Numbered from the stretch's first letter, positions 1 to 9,322 are shown. The stretch is 64,000 nucleotides of DNA from BQWY01 sp046351095 (GCA_046351095.1 JAXLZC010000001.1:2666001-2730000); one strand, 5' to 3'. A program made the numbers and translations. Notes: generated by a model from the letters alone, not told the origin.

Positions 1-15
1 GCACATCGGCCGCAG

Positions 16-1056
16 GTGTTCAGTGTCCTTCGCTGGGTTTCGCTGCTCTGTGCGATTGCGGCGATAGCGGTAGCCGGAATCGGTCTGGTCCGGCTGGACG
101 CTCCCATCGCTCGCTTCGTTCGGTCTCTTCAACATCCCCTCGGGTTTTTACTCGATACACGGCTCGCCTGGTGGAGTCAGGCCGGCGATTGGCTGGGCGG
201 CGGTGTGCAACTCGTCTGCTTCAGCCTCGCACTGGTGGGCCTCGGCTACATCTTCGCCCGGGAATCGTGGCGACTCGCCGGGCTGCAAAGTCTCTGGGCG
301 CATGCGCTGGCGGCTCTGCTGTCGCACGCGGTCAAGCGGAGTATCGGCCGGCCACGACCAAAGTTCAGTCACACCGGCGAGTTTGAACTCTGGCCGTCGT
401 TCGACAACGGGTTCGATTCCTTCCCTTCCGGACATGCGTCGGCGTCGTTTGCCGTGGCTGCGGTGCTTGCGGCGCGGCTCCCTCGATGGAGATGGCTGTG
501 GTACGGGCTGGCGACGGCTATTGCGATGAGCCGCATTCTCCGTTCCGCACATTTTCCGAGCGATGTCATCGGCGGTGCGGCGATCGGTATGGTGGCGGGC
601 GCCGTCGTCAGCGGGCCGATTCGACGCTGGGGGCGCACGCTGTGCGATACGGGTGTGCGACTCGCGCCGTGGATCGTGGCGGTCTATGCTGTACTAGCAA
701 CGGTGAGTCAGACGAAGGCGCGTGATGGCGTCATGGTTGCGCTGGGTGTGTGCGGTGGGGTGATCGCGCTTAGTGCGACCGGATGGTTGCTGCGAACGAA
801 TCATGCCGACCGGCGAGCGGAGGTTGCGCAGGGGATCGGTTGGTTCGGCGTTGCGGTGGCGACAGGGCTAACGGCTGTGATCGGGCCTGCGGCGCTTGCG
901 GTCGGAAGCCGCCTCGTGCACGCGCCGCGCGAAGCGATAGCAAGAGGATCGGCTGAAACCGACCCATTTGCGACGGTCGTGCGGAGTCGGGTCGCAGTCC
1001 TTGTCGTCGCGCTCGGTTTGGTGTGGATCTGTTTCGGGCTGGTGCCGCTGACGTGA
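16..1056 (+). CDS. PAP2-family membrane phosphatase
   Basis: Probable integral-membrane lipid phosphatase (phosphatidic acid phosphatase type 2 superfamily), removing phosphate from a lipid phosphate such as undecaprenyl pyrophosphate or phosphatidate at the periplasmic face. All three signature motifs are visible: K(x6)RP around residues 107-115, PSGH at 137-140, and SR(x5)H(x3)D at 172-183 with the catalytic His near 179. Several hydrophobic helices surround them, and an extra C-terminal block of about 140 residues has more helices. The GTG at 16 is the first in-frame start, but the frame stays open to the window edge, so the true start may lie upstream. It is convergent with the glycosyltransferase operon, which suggests but does not prove a role in recycling lipid carriers. 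Confidence 0.85.
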   Translation: MFSVLRWVSLLCAIAAIAVAGIGLVRLDAPIARFVRSLQHPLGFLLDTRLAWWSQAGDWLGGGVQLVCFSLALVGLGYIFARESWRLAGLQSLWAHALAALLSHAVKRSIGRPRPKFSHTGEFELWPSFDNGFDSFPSGHASASFAVAAVLAARLPRWRWLWYGLATAIAMSRILRSAHFPSDVIGGAAIGMVAGAVVSGPIRRWGRTLCDTGVRLAPWIVAVYAVLATVSQTKARDGVMVALGVCGGVIALSATGWLLRTNHADRRAEVAQGIGWFGVAVATGLTAVIGPAALAVGSRLVHAPREAIARGSAETDPFATVVRSRVAVLVVALGLVWICFGLVPLT

Positions 1057-1078
1057 CGCGAGTCGTGCGGCGGGAGCG

Positions 1079-2851
1079 TCAGCGCGGGAAGGCGTGTTCG
1101 GGAATGGGCGGACGCGCCGGCCCTTCCGGTTTCGGCGGCAGTTTGATGATCGTTTCGTTGGCCAGCAGGATGTAGCCCTTCCGTTCGAGCAGGACCTCGA
1201 ATTTCTCCGTCTCCGGCGGCAAGTTCTCGCGCAATTTTTTCGGCAACAAGATCACGCTTCGTCCCGCATGGTCGAGCGCGGCCTTCAGTTTGTCCGGCTC
1301 GTTCGGTCGGACGACGAAGGTCTTGTGACGCGCGTAAAACGTCCAAGACGGTTTATGCGGCCCGTACGTAATAAACCGGTCGTTCGGTCCGAGGTTGTAG
1401 CCTGCGATCGTCGCGAGCGTTTGCGGCGGACTCACGAAATGTTCGTGAAATTCCGGCAGGAAAATGTGGATGAGCATCAGCAGCGCGAGCGGGAAGCTGG
1501 CGGCGGCGATCCAGAAGGCACCGGGCCGACGGTCTTCCGAACGGCCGAACAGATGGCCGAGTGCGGTGCCTGCGACGATTAATCCTCCGGCCACAACCGG
1601 GCCGATGCCCGGTGAGGCCTGCCGTGCGAGCGGAAATTCCTTCTCCACGGCGGTGATGAACGTCTCGTAGAGGTACGGCGTGGAGAGCAACGCCATGCCG
1701 AGTGCGTATCCGATCACGGCAAACAGCGTGAAGGCGGTACCCAGCCCTGGTGTCTCGCGTTCGCTGGTCGCGCGTTGCCAGAACCCAGTGGCGAGTATCG
1801 CGAGGGCGGGAAACATCGGGCCGATGTAGTGAGGCAAGCGCGTTGCCGACACGCTGAAAAAGACGAACAGCGCGAGTACCCAGGCCACTGCAAAGAGGTC
1901 GAGCCGATCGATCGGTGGATGTGCAGCCGCAAGCGGCGATTGATTCGATTGCGTGAGTCGAACAGCATGACGGTTTCGCCACCATTCGCGCGTCCGTTGC
2001 CACAACTCGACGAGGGCAAACCCGGACCAGGGGAAAAAGCCGAAGAGCATGATCGGGACGTAAAAGAGGACCGTGCCGCCGTGTCCGCCGATCATCGAAA
2101 AAAACCGGCCGACCGTATCGGCCTGTGCCGAGGTGCTGTAGCGTTCCCCGTGGATCAGCCACATGCCCGCATACCAAGGCAGAGCGATGGCGACCGTCAG
2201 GAGCGCACCGGCCAGCGGGCGTCCGCGCTGGAGATAGTCGCGCCAGCTGCCGGTCATCCAAAAGAAGGCCGCCGCGGCGAGCAGTGGTACCAAGAGACCG
2301 ATCGGTCCCTTCGTCAGCGTGCCGAACGCCATGCCGAGATAAAATAGCCAGATGGCCGGGCGCCAGCGCGCCTCTGTATACAGCCCCAGCCATAATCCGT
2401 AGAGCGACAGCGTCGTGAAAAAAATCAGCACGCTGTCGGTGAGCGCGACGCGTCCGATTGCGACCATCTCGACGTTTATAAGCAGCATCATGCTGCCGAC
2501 GAGTGCAAACCACGGCCCGCGGACGATCCGCAGAAATCCGTACTGGAGTGCGAGCAACAACATGCCGAAGACGGCCGAATGAAGACGCGCCGAAAATTCG
2601 TTCACGCCGAATAGGCGGTAGGCGACTGTCATGATCCAATAGGTGAAGGCGGGTTTTGCGAAGCGCGGCTCGTAGTTGAGCGTCGGGCTCATGTAGTCGC
2701 CGGATTCGATCATTTCGCGCGCGGCCTCGGCGTTGCTGCCTTCGTCGCGGTCGGTCAGGCCGAGATTACCCAAGCCGGAGAAATACAGGAGGCCGCCCAG
2801 CAGGAGCAGCAGCGGGAGATGAAACCAGGTCGTGGCGCGGGCGGTGCTCAT
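1079..2851 (-). CDS. Glycosyltransferase family 39 (ArnT/PMT-like) membrane protein
   Basis: A 590-residue polytopic membrane protein of the ArnT / dolichyl-phosphate-mannose mannosyltransferase class, which moves a sugar from a polyprenyl-phosphate donor to a lipid or protein acceptor on the periplasmic side. The first periplasmic loop carries the RDEG acidic motif at about residues 35-38, typical of GT39 catalytic sites, followed by a block containing KPAFTYW. About ten hydrophobic segments follow, and a soluble C-terminal region starts near residue 480. It is the third gene of a leftward operon: GT2, then LAB_N, then this gene after a 37-base gap. The context suggests the final transferase of a lipid-linked sugar pathway. 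The acceptor (lipid A, glycan or protein) cannot be told from sequence. Confidence 0.85.
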   Translation of the reverse strand: MSTARATTWFHLPLLLLLGGLLYFSGLGNLGLTDRDEGSNAEAAREMIESGDYMSPTLNYEPRFAKPAFTYWIMTVAYRLFGVNEFSARLHSAVFGMLLLALQYGFLRIVRGPWFALVGSMMLLINVEMVAIGRVALTDSVLIFFTTLSLYGLWLGLYTEARWRPAIWLFYLGMAFGTLTKGPIGLLVPLLAAAAFFWMTGSWRDYLQRGRPLAGALLTVAIALPWYAGMWLIHGERYSTSAQADTVGRFFSMIGGHGGTVLFYVPIMLFGFFPWSGFALVELWQRTREWWRNRHAVRLTQSNQSPLAAAHPPIDRLDLFAVAWVLALFVFFSVSATRLPHYIGPMFPALAILATGFWQRATSERETPGLGTAFTLFAVIGYALGMALLSTPYLYETFITAVEKEFPLARQASPGIGPVVAGGLIVAGTALGHLFGRSEDRRPGAFWIAAASFPLALLMLIHIFLPEFHEHFVSPPQTLATIAGYNLGPNDRFITYGPHKPSWTFYARHKTFVVRPNEPDKLKAALDHAGRSVILLPKKLRENLPPETEKFEVLLERKGYILLANETIIKLPPKPEGPARPPIPEHAFPR

Positions 2852-2888
2852 GGATGCGGAGGTGGTGCCGATCGAAGGGTGGTTCGTT

Positions 2889-3218
2889 TCAGGATCTGGT
2901 GGCCGACGCGTCGGATGCGGTCGTGGTCGACGTCGAATCTTGCGGCTGCGGTGTCTTGCCGATCAACATGAGGTTGCGAATGTAGACGACGGCGCCGACG
3001 CTTTGTCCGGCGATGAACACCGGGTCGCGTCGATAGATCGCATAGGCCAACGTGATCAGGCCGCCGATCAAACTCATATACCAAAACGCGACCGGTACAC
3101 GGCTTTCCGCACTGCGCTCGGACGCGAGCCATTGGATCAACCAGCGGCCGAAAAACAGGCCTTGCCCCACGAAGCCGATGATCACCCACAAGGTTTCGTA
3201 CTGCGGGGCTTCAGACAT
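2889..3218 (-). CDS. Small LAB_N-domain membrane protein
   Basis: A 109-residue protein that matches the N-terminal domain of lipid-A-disaccharide synthase (LAB_N) standing alone. It has three hydrophobic helices and the family's GQGLFFGRWLIQW-type first helix, followed by a serine/arginine loop and the VPVAFWYMS helix. Stand-alone LAB_N proteins usually sit between a GT2 and a GT39 gene, as here: 6 bases downstream of the GT2 stop and 37 bases before the GT39 start. A role in moving or presenting a polyprenyl-linked sugar across the membrane is plausible but inferred. The C-terminus is a short Ser/Thr-rich tail. Confidence 0.8.
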   Translation of the reverse strand: MSEAPQYETLWVIIGFVGQGLFFGRWLIQWLASERSAESRVPVAFWYMSLIGGLITLAYAIYRRDPVFIAGQSVGAVVYIRNLMLIGKTPQPQDSTSTTTASDASATRS

Positions 3219-3224
3219 GATGGG

Positions 3225-4022
3225 TCAGACCGTGGTGGTGTGGACGGGTGGCGTCGCCGCAACGGGCCGCCCGGCGGCCTGCGGCGCGCGGGCGATGCGT
3301 GCTACGCGATATTGCAGCAGGCGCGATTGCATCCAGCGGACCGCGATCAAATCGTAGATACCTTTGAACAGCCGATTGCCGACGCCGTACTTCGACACGC
3401 CGTGCGTGCGGGCATGGTGGCGGACGGGCACTTCCACGATCGTAAAGCCGTGCATCAACGCAAGCGCCGGGAAAAACCGGTGCATGCCGGTAAACAGCTG
3501 CATCCGCTCCACGACCGCGCGTCGAAAAATTTTCAGCGAACAGCCTGTGTCGTGCACGCGGTCGCCGGTGACGGCGCTGCGGACGCCATTGGCGATCTTC
3601 GACGAGAGTTTGCGCAACGGTGTGTCGTGACGGTCGACGCGCCATCCGCAGACTAAGTCGTGAGTCTTCGTATAGGGCAGCAGCGTGGCGATGTCGCCGG
3701 GATCGTTCTGCATGTCGCCGTCGAGCGTAATCACCAGCGCGCCCTGCGCGTAGCGAAACCCGGCGTCGAACGCGGCCGTTTGTCCGTGGTTGCGATCCAG
3801 GTGCAGGACCGACACGGATGGGTATCGTGCCGCGAGGTCATCCATCACCTCGGTGCTGCCGTCGGTGCTGCCGTCGTTGACATACAGGATTTCGAAGGCC
3901 GCGCGTTGCGATTCCGTGCAGGCCTGTAATACCGCGAGCAATCGTTCGGTCAGCGGGACAAGGTTCTCGCGCTCATCCTTGATCGGGATGACGACAGAGG
4001 CCCAGACAGACGTGGTGGTCAT
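3225..4022 (-). CDS. Glycosyltransferase family 2 (polyprenyl-phosphate mannosyltransferase-like)
   Basis: GT-A fold glycosyltransferase resembling dolichol-phosphate mannose synthase and ArnC/GtrB. It would transfer a sugar from a nucleotide donor to a polyprenyl phosphate on the cytoplasmic face. Seen: a VVIPIKDERENL start of the Rossmann core, YVNDGSTDGS at about 48-57, and the LDGDMQNDP metal-binding segment at about 100-108. No C-terminal membrane helices are visible, so it is the soluble DPM1-like form. I chose the ATG at 4022 (265 aa); an upstream ATG at 4112 adds 30 residues that do not look like this family. It is the first gene of the three-gene leftward operon. Confidence 0.87.
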   Translation of the reverse strand: MTTTSVWASVVIPIKDERENLVPLTERLLAVLQACTESQRAAFEILYVNDGSTDGSTEVMDDLAARYPSVSVLHLDRNHGQTAAFDAGFRYAQGALVITLDGDMQNDPGDIATLLPYTKTHDLVCGWRVDRHDTPLRKLSSKIANGVRSAVTGDRVHDTGCSLKIFRRAVVERMQLFTGMHRFFPALALMHGFTIVEVPVRHHARTHGVSKYGVGNRLFKGIYDLIAVRWMQSRLLQYRVARIARAPQAAGRPVAATPPVHTTTV

Positions 4023-4194
4023 AGAGTAGGACGGCGGCGCGACGAATCGGTTCGACGGGCGTGGATGCGATGCACGGGACGCGCACACAACGGCCACGAT
4101 AATCGTTTGCATTCTAACGAATGGTCGGAGAGTCGGTCAATGAAGGAGCGCGGCATCGCGGGGCCCTCGCTGACATGCGTGGCTGCAGGGCGGA

Positions 4195-4797
4195 CTATTT
4201 GGCGGGCGCGGTCTGGGCGCGCGAGTCGGCGTCGATGGCGAATCGCATCGTGCCCATCAGCGTCAATTCGCTGATCTGCTCGCCGACGTGAATTTCCACT
4301 TTGTACGGCCCGGGTTCCCAGCCGCCGCGCGGCGCCGCCAGTTGTAAAAACCCGGAGTCGTCTTCGAGGGCGATATCCATCGTATCTGCGGACACCACGG
4401 CCGCCGGATCGCTGGCTTGACCCGCTTCCGGGACGCAGAGCCCGAACACTTTGAAGCCCTGATAGTGCTGATGCAGTTGAAACACGATGTACACGATCGG
4501 CGTCGAGGCGGGGAACCGCTCCGCCGGATCCACGGCCACGAGTGCGTGCGTGCGGTTGGGGCCTTCCGCTTCTTCCACGCCGTGCGCCGTCGCGATCGAC
4601 AAAAACATGCCTTGCGGCGGTGCGTTGAAATCGTAGGGGCGTTGATCCTCGACACGATTTTGAAATTGGTCGATCGGGACGTTACGCGTCATGGGCAAGT
4701 CGTCGGCCGACACGGGCGACACACCCACGAGACAGGCAACAAGAACCGAGAGGCTGCCCACGAACCGGTCTGTTCGAGTCGATAACATAGGCTGCAC
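4195..4797 (-). CDS. Exported protein of unknown function
   Basis: A 200-residue protein with a clear Sec signal peptide: basic start, hydrophobic stretch about 13-30, and a VSADD cleavage region around residues 29-33. The mature part is mostly beta-like and contains a single cysteine in FGLCVPEAG. It ends in a segment resembling an Ig-like or C2-like sandwich (GGWEPGPYKVEIHVG), a pattern common in periplasmic ligand-binding modules. I do not recognise a named family. It is transcribed divergently from the methyltransferase-like gene at 4951, with a 153-base shared promoter region. About 170 bases separate it from the downstream GT2 gene, so it is probably its own transcription unit. Confidence 0.7.
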   Translation of the reverse strand: MQPMLSTRTDRFVGSLSVLVACLVGVSPVSADDLPMTRNVPIDQFQNRVEDQRPYDFNAPPQGMFLSIATAHGVEEAEGPNRTHALVAVDPAERFPASTPIVYIVFQLHQHYQGFKVFGLCVPEAGQASDPAAVVSADTMDIALEDDSGFLQLAAPRGGWEPGPYKVEIHVGEQISELTLMGTMRFAIDADSRAQTAPAK

Positions 4798-4950
4798 CTA
4801 CACCCGCACGACGCGGCGAGTCAAGCGCGAGGGACACGCCATTCGGCATTGCTGGACGAAAAAAGCCTTTGTTAGAATGCCCGCCAATGTTCCGCCCGCG
4901 TCCTCGCTGCGTCGTGCGGCGCCGACGCGGTGTCAGGCGAAAGGATTCCC

Positions 4951-6372
4951 ATGCTTCCTCAGCACCTCGACGTCGTGCCGCAGCCGATGGGCGACTACCA
5001 ACCGGTGGACAAGTGGCAGGCGCATATCAACGCGCTGTTCCACACGCTGCGTGGAAGGCAGGCCCAGGACTATTACCAGACGTTTGCGTCCGCCGACTAT
5101 CGGTTGGCCCATGCGGTGGCGGCCGATTACGTCGAACGTGTGCGCGAGCGCGATCGGCGCGCGTCGGAGGCCGACCGTGCGAAGCTGTTGATCGTGCACG
5201 AATGGGGCTGCGGGCACGGCAATTTCGCCGCCTGTTTTCTGACGCAGCTTCGTGCGATCGATGCGGCGGGCGCCGTGTATCCCCGCGTGCGCTATGTGTT
5301 GGTAGATCCGCAGCAGTCGGCGTTGGATGCGGCGCTCGCCCATCCGGACTTGGCCGCACATCGCACCCAGGTCGAGACGATCTGCGCCGCGGCGAACGAT
5401 CTCTCTAGCGTTGCAGCGGGCACCGTCGACCGGATCATCTGCAACGAATTGTGGACGGAACTGCCGACCAAGCTGATCGCGAAAAATCGTACGGACGTCG
5501 AGGAAGAACATGTGCGCCCGAACTTGAGCGAACAGCGCCATGCGCAGATCGCCGACTGGTCGGGCTTCATGCGCGCCTTCACCAACAAAGACGAGGCGGC
5601 GCTGGCGGCGGAGGCGACGTTTTTCGAAGAACTGATCTGGGAGCGCGAATACCATCCGATCGAATGGAAGGACGTGCCCTATCGCAAAACCATCGCCGAA
5701 TTTCTGAAGCCCTTCGACGAAGAGGTGCTGGTGCCCGTCAATTTAGGCGCCTTCGCGACGGTGAAGGAAGCGCTACGTGTGCTGGCGCCCACGGCCGTCG
5801 GGTTCAGCAGCTTCGATGCGGGGGCGACGGAGTTCGACGTGTTGAACTCTCGCGAAAAACCCTGCTCGGGCAATTTCGGCGGGCTGTACAGCGTGATGGT
5901 GAACTTTGCGTTGATCGAGGCGATCGCGCGACACCTGGGTGCAAAGACGGTCGAGATCGAGCCGCAACGCGAATTCATCGGTCGTAATCTCAATGCGACG
6001 GTTTTGACGCTGACGGATTTATTGGCGACGCATCCCGATCTCATGCACCTCGGCAAGTGGCAGCAAGATCGGCTTGTGTTGCAGACGCTCCATGCGTTGA
6101 ACCGGCACTACCGCAGCCCCTATCGCCGGACCTTACACTTCCCACTTCCGGACGACATGCCCACGGCAGAGCGCAGCGCGTCGGACCAGATGCTGGCGGG
6201 ATTCCGACCGGACGGCGTGCCGCACACCGCTGCGTATCTGACGGAGTCGGAAGTAATGACGGCGTTTCCGGATTTGGAGGCGCTCGGGTACGAACGCGAA
6301 TCCGTGACGATGGCGCTCTCCGCGCCGCCCGCCGGGATCGACTATACGCATTGGTACTGTCGGCCGCAGTAA
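4951..6372 (+). CDS. Class I SAM-dependent methyltransferase-like protein
   Basis: A 473-residue protein with a Rossmann methyltransferase core: HEWGCGHGNF is motif I (SAM-binding glycine loop) at about 84-93, YVLVDPQQ is the acidic motif II, and ICNELWTELPTKL is the motif IV region. The layout with a long C-terminal part recalls the MidA/NDUFAF7 (DUF185) group, though I would not assign it there firmly. The ATG at 4951 is preceded by AAAGGA at a good spacing; the in-frame GTG at 4930 has no ribosome site. Substrate unknown. It stands alone between a divergent exported-protein gene and the tat genes. Confidence 0.7.
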   Translation: MLPQHLDVVPQPMGDYQPVDKWQAHINALFHTLRGRQAQDYYQTFASADYRLAHAVAADYVERVRERDRRASEADRAKLLIVHEWGCGHGNFAACFLTQLRAIDAAGAVYPRVRYVLVDPQQSALDAALAHPDLAAHRTQVETICAAANDLSSVAAGTVDRIICNELWTELPTKLIAKNRTDVEEEHVRPNLSEQRHAQIADWSGFMRAFTNKDEAALAAEATFFEELIWEREYHPIEWKDVPYRKTIAEFLKPFDEEVLVPVNLGAFATVKEALRVLAPTAVGFSSFDAGATEFDVLNSREKPCSGNFGGLYSVMVNFALIEAIARHLGAKTVEIEPQREFIGRNLNATVLTLTDLLATHPDLMHLGKWQQDRLVLQTLHALNRHYRSPYRRTLHFPLPDDMPTAERSASDQMLAGFRPDGVPHTAAYLTESEVMTAFPDLEALGYERESVTMALSAPPAGIDYTHWYCRPQ

Positions 6373-6619
6373 CTGCGAGCAGTCGCCGTCTGTATGCCCG
6401 CATTTTTCGGGCTCCCTATGCCTGCGGGGAGCCCGATCTCGCCATCTCCTGCTTGACTATTTCTCCGATTTTCTTTAGCCTCTGCCGCGCTTCGCAATAA
6501 GTGCCCCTATCAGGAGCCTAGAGCCTCTTGGATAGGACCAATGGGCCGGGACCACTACCTACGAAACGACTACGTAGCCCCCAAGCCTGACGAGCAGCCC
6601 TGACGGAAAGGCATCCCGT

Positions 6620-6898
6620 ATGTTCGGTTCATTCGGTTGGATGGAACTGTTGCTGATTTTGATCATTGTGTTGATCATTTTCGGCGCCGGCAAATTGCCC
6701 CAACTCGGTGAAGGCATCGGGAAAGCCATCAAGGGCTTCAAGAAAACCGTACATGAAGCGGATGCAATCGACGTGACGCCCGGTGCCGAGGCCCAGCCTG
6801 CACCGATGGCCCAGGTCGGGCAAGCCCCTGCGCCCATGGCGCCGCCGGCTGCCCAGCCGACGAGCGCGGCCCCGCCGCCTCCGCATCCCTCCGCCTAA
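6620..6898 (+). CDS. tatA: Sec-independent translocase subunit TatA
   Basis: A 92-residue Tat pore-forming subunit. It has one N-terminal membrane helix (ELLLILIIVLIIFG), the conserved FGxGKLPQLG hinge at about 21-30, and an amphipathic helix (GKAIKGFKKTV), followed by a Pro/Ala-rich cytoplasmic tail. It multimerises with TatC to export folded twin-arginine substrates. GGAAAGG precedes the ATG. A second Tat subunit follows 134 bases downstream. No tatC lies within the window nearby, so the receptor must be encoded elsewhere. Confidence 0.93.
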   Translation: MFGSFGWMELLLILIIVLIIFGAGKLPQLGEGIGKAIKGFKKTVHEADAIDVTPGAEAQPAPMAQVGQAPAPMAPPAAQPTSAAPPPPHPSA

Positions 6899-7032
6899 GT
6901 ATCCTGTGCGTTGTGCCTGTGCGTTCCGTCGAGTGTGAGGCCGGGCTCGTGCGGAGCGGCGATCGGTCGGTTCACCGGGGTACGGCCACGCGCGAAGCAC
7001 GGTCGGACGAAGAAATACAAAGGTCATCCGAC

Positions 7033-7326
7033 ATGTTTGGTTTGGGCGCGGGCGAAATACTCATCATCCTGGTGATCGCGTTCTTGCTGTTCGGTCCGAA
7101 AGAATTGCCCGAGATCGGTCGGCAGGTCGGCAAAGCCGTCAAAGGCTTTAAGGAGACCGCCGACGATTTGCGCAAGACCGTCGAGCCGGAACTGAATCTG
7201 ATCCAGCAAGAAGTGAAGATGGCGCAGCAGGACATCGAGTCTTCCATCAAAGAAGCGGAAGACGAAATCAATCGCGCCTCGGAGCCGGACTCGAAAAATG
7301 AGTCGGACCCGTCGAAGCTGGGATAA
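7033..7326 (+). CDS. TatA/TatB-family translocase subunit
   Basis: A second Tat subunit of 97 residues: short N-terminal helix, then FGPKELPEIGRQVG (hinge) and an amphipathic helix, followed by a longer acidic coiled tail rich in Glu, Gln and Asp. The Phe-Gly-Pro-Lys-Glu-Leu-Pro hinge and extended charged helix are more TatB-like than the TatA upstream, but size and hinge do not separate TatA from TatB safely. The ATG at 7033 places the hydrophobic helix at the N-terminus as the family requires; in-frame codons upstream give unrelated sequence. It is probably co-transcribed with tatA. Confidence 0.88.
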   Translation: MFGLGAGEILIILVIAFLLFGPKELPEIGRQVGKAVKGFKETADDLRKTVEPELNLIQQEVKMAQQDIESSIKEAEDEINRASEPDSKNESDPSKLG

Positions 7327-7636
7327 CGCGTCGACGCGTGTGTGGTGCGGATCCTACGCGGCGCTTGTAGAAACTACGCAGTGTGTGCGGTTTTCGTCAC
7401 GGTGTTTTCCTCCCGTGACCTTGTACTCGGATCGGTGAGACTGAGGCACGGTCACTGTCGGCCTCATGCTACGCGCGGTTCGCGCGGCTTCTCCATCCGA
7501 GTCCTTGGAATCGATTTCGTCGGTACGGTGTTTGCTGTGTGCAGTGGAATGCGACTCGGCAGGTAGGGATACGTACGGCCCTGCGCAGCTGCCGCGGTTG
7601 CAACGCGTTATCATTTATTTTTACAGGAGGAGCGTT
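7327..7636 (+). other. Intergenic region and leader of the porin gene
   Basis: About 310 bases without a convincing gene. Two short inverted repeats are visible, GTCACGG/CCGTGAC near 7397-7421 and TGAGGC/GCCTCA near 7442-7467, so the porin mRNA probably has a long structured 5' leader. A consensus AGGAGG ribosome site ends at 7630. No clear sigma-70 promoter could be assigned by eye. Confidence 0.4.
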
Positions 7637-9262
7637 ATGATGAAGCGAGGAAAGCTATCGCTGGCGGTAGGGGCACTACTGCTGGCCGGTGTCGCCTCTC
7701 CGGCCTTTGCGGATCCCCCGCTGTATCCAGAGGATAAGCTCTTGACGCAGCCGACGAACATTAAGCCTGTTCCGCGCGGCATGCCCGATCTCACCCCCTA
7801 TTGGAACTTCGATCCACCCAAAAATCCGTTGTTCGACCTGAAGAACCTCACGTTCTCGGGCGACATGCGGGTGCGTCCTGAAGTCCGCACCAACTCGAAC
7901 TTCGGTGTGTCGCAAGTGCAGGCGACGGGACGTGCGGCCGGTGCGAACGATTGGTACGTGCAGCAGTGGATGCGCTTGGGGATCAACTATTCGTTGTCTC
8001 CGGATGTCGACTTCTTCGTGCAACCGCAATGGGCGAAGAACTGGGGCGCCGCGAACAACACCAACGGGTCGGGCGCAGGCTGCAGCGCGGCCGGTTCGAT
8101 TTGCAGCAACGACGCCTTCAATAATGGGCAGGCGGACAGCTTGTTTATGCGCCAGGCCTACATCATGGTGCGGAACCTGGGTATCCAGGGCCTCAGCATG
8201 AAAGCCGGTCGTCAATTGCTGGTGATGGGCGATCACCGTCTGTTCGGCCACTTCGACTGGGCGAACACGGGCTTCACGCATGACGGCGTGACGTTCCAAT
8301 ACCAGCAGCCGAACTGGGAAGTCTGGACCGGGTGGTTGCGCCCGATGGAAACGGATTTCAACACGTTCGGTGCGCAGAGCACCTCCTTCGGCGTGATGCC
8401 GCAGGGCGCTCCGACCAGCAATGCCGCCAAAGCCGGACAGGATTCGGACCTCTTCTTCGCCCGCTTGGCGTGGAAGCCGATGGCCGGTCTCGCGATCGAG
8501 CCCTTGTGGGTGTGGCAGCGTAACAGCGCCGTGCAGACCAGCACCGGCGCGGCGGCCAGCGAAGCCTTGGCAGCCCATGCCAACGGCCAGAGCCGTCACA
8601 CGGTCGGTGCCCGTGTTGCCCTGCGTAAGGGCATGTTCGATGGATCGGCGGAAGCCTACCATCAGTTCGGTTCGATGGATATCGGCCAGTCCGGTCAGCA
8701 GACCCACATCAATGCGTTGGCCATTGCCGCGGAAGCGGGTGTGACCCTCTCCATGCCCTGGTCCCCGCGTATCGGTGTGGAATTCAACTACGCTTCGGGT
8801 GACGGCGACGCCCGTGCCTGTAATTCCGGCAACGTGGCCGCGTGCCGTGGTACCTCGAATACCTTCGAGAACCTCTATCCGACCAACCACATCGTCATGG
8901 GTTATGCCGACGTGATGGCCTGGCGGAACATGGTCGCCTACAGCGCCAGCTTGCAGTTCTTGCCGTTCGACAATGCGGCGAACCACTTCGAGTTCCGCTA
9001 TTGGAACTTCCGCAAGGCGGTCAACGGCGACTGCTGGTACCGTGCGGCGCAGAACTGCTACTTCAACGCGTCCAACGGCTCCAACCACCTGACGGATGAA
9101 ATCGATTTCATCTACACCCTGTTCTTCAAGGGCAACAAGGTGGCCTGGCAGACTGGTGCGAGCTACCTGTTTGCGGGGAGCTTCCTCGACAAGCAGGCTG
9201 GTGCCGGCAACTCTGCGGTCAACCAGACCTGGGCTTACACCCAGTTGCACATCAACTTCTAA
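7637..9262 (+). CDS. Outer-membrane porin of the alginate-export (AlgE-like) family
   Basis: A 541-residue outer-membrane beta-barrel. The signal peptide runs from MMKRGKLSLAVGALLLAG to a cleavage region ASPAFADPP near residue 25. The mature chain alternates Gly/aromatic beta strands, opening with FSGDMRVRPEVRTNSNFG, and it has the GLSMKAGRQLLVMGDHRLFG segment typical of alginate-export-type porins. It ends in phenylalanine, the outer-membrane assembly signal. Cysteines in loops (GAGCSAAGSICSN, DARACNSGNVAACRG, GDCWYRAAQNCYFN) come in pairs and may form disulfides. AGGAGG sits 6 bases before the ATG, so strong translation is likely, and a strong terminator follows. The substrate is unknown; this family includes general anion or solute channels in nitrifiers. 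Confidence 0.85.
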   Translation: MMKRGKLSLAVGALLLAGVASPAFADPPLYPEDKLLTQPTNIKPVPRGMPDLTPYWNFDPPKNPLFDLKNLTFSGDMRVRPEVRTNSNFGVSQVQATGRAAGANDWYVQQWMRLGINYSLSPDVDFFVQPQWAKNWGAANNTNGSGAGCSAAGSICSNDAFNNGQADSLFMRQAYIMVRNLGIQGLSMKAGRQLLVMGDHRLFGHFDWANTGFTHDGVTFQYQQPNWEVWTGWLRPMETDFNTFGAQSTSFGVMPQGAPTSNAAKAGQDSDLFFARLAWKPMAGLAIEPLWVWQRNSAVQTSTGAAASEALAAHANGQSRHTVGARVALRKGMFDGSAEAYHQFGSMDIGQSGQQTHINALAIAAEAGVTLSMPWSPRIGVEFNYASGDGDARACNSGNVAACRGTSNTFENLYPTNHIVMGYADVMAWRNMVAYSASLQFLPFDNAANHFEFRYWNFRKAVNGDCWYRAAQNCYFNASNGSNHLTDEIDFIYTLFFKGNKVAWQTGASYLFAGSFLDKQAGAGNSAVNQTWAYTQLHINF

Positions 9263-9284
9263 CAGACCCGCGTCTGTGAAAGAG

Positions 9285-9322
9285 GCCCGCTGGAGCGCTC
9301 AGGCTCCAGCGGGCTTTTTTTT
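9285..9322 (+). terminator. Rho-independent terminator of the porin gene
   Basis: A perfect 12-bp stem (GCCCGCTGGAGC / GCTCCAGCGGGC) with a 6-base loop is followed by eight T residues, 23 bases after the porin stop. This is the strongest terminator in the window, consistent with a highly expressed monocistronic mRNA. Confidence 0.95.

Noticed and set aside
6408..6435. Inverted repeat CGGGCTCCC / GGGAGCCCG before tatA
   Set aside because: A 9-bp stem with a 10-base loop, but no T-run on either strand in the right place, so it is not called as a terminator; it remains only an inverted repeat.
7676..9250. 524-codon minus-strand frame
   Set aside because: Antisense to the porin; no signal or domain pattern.
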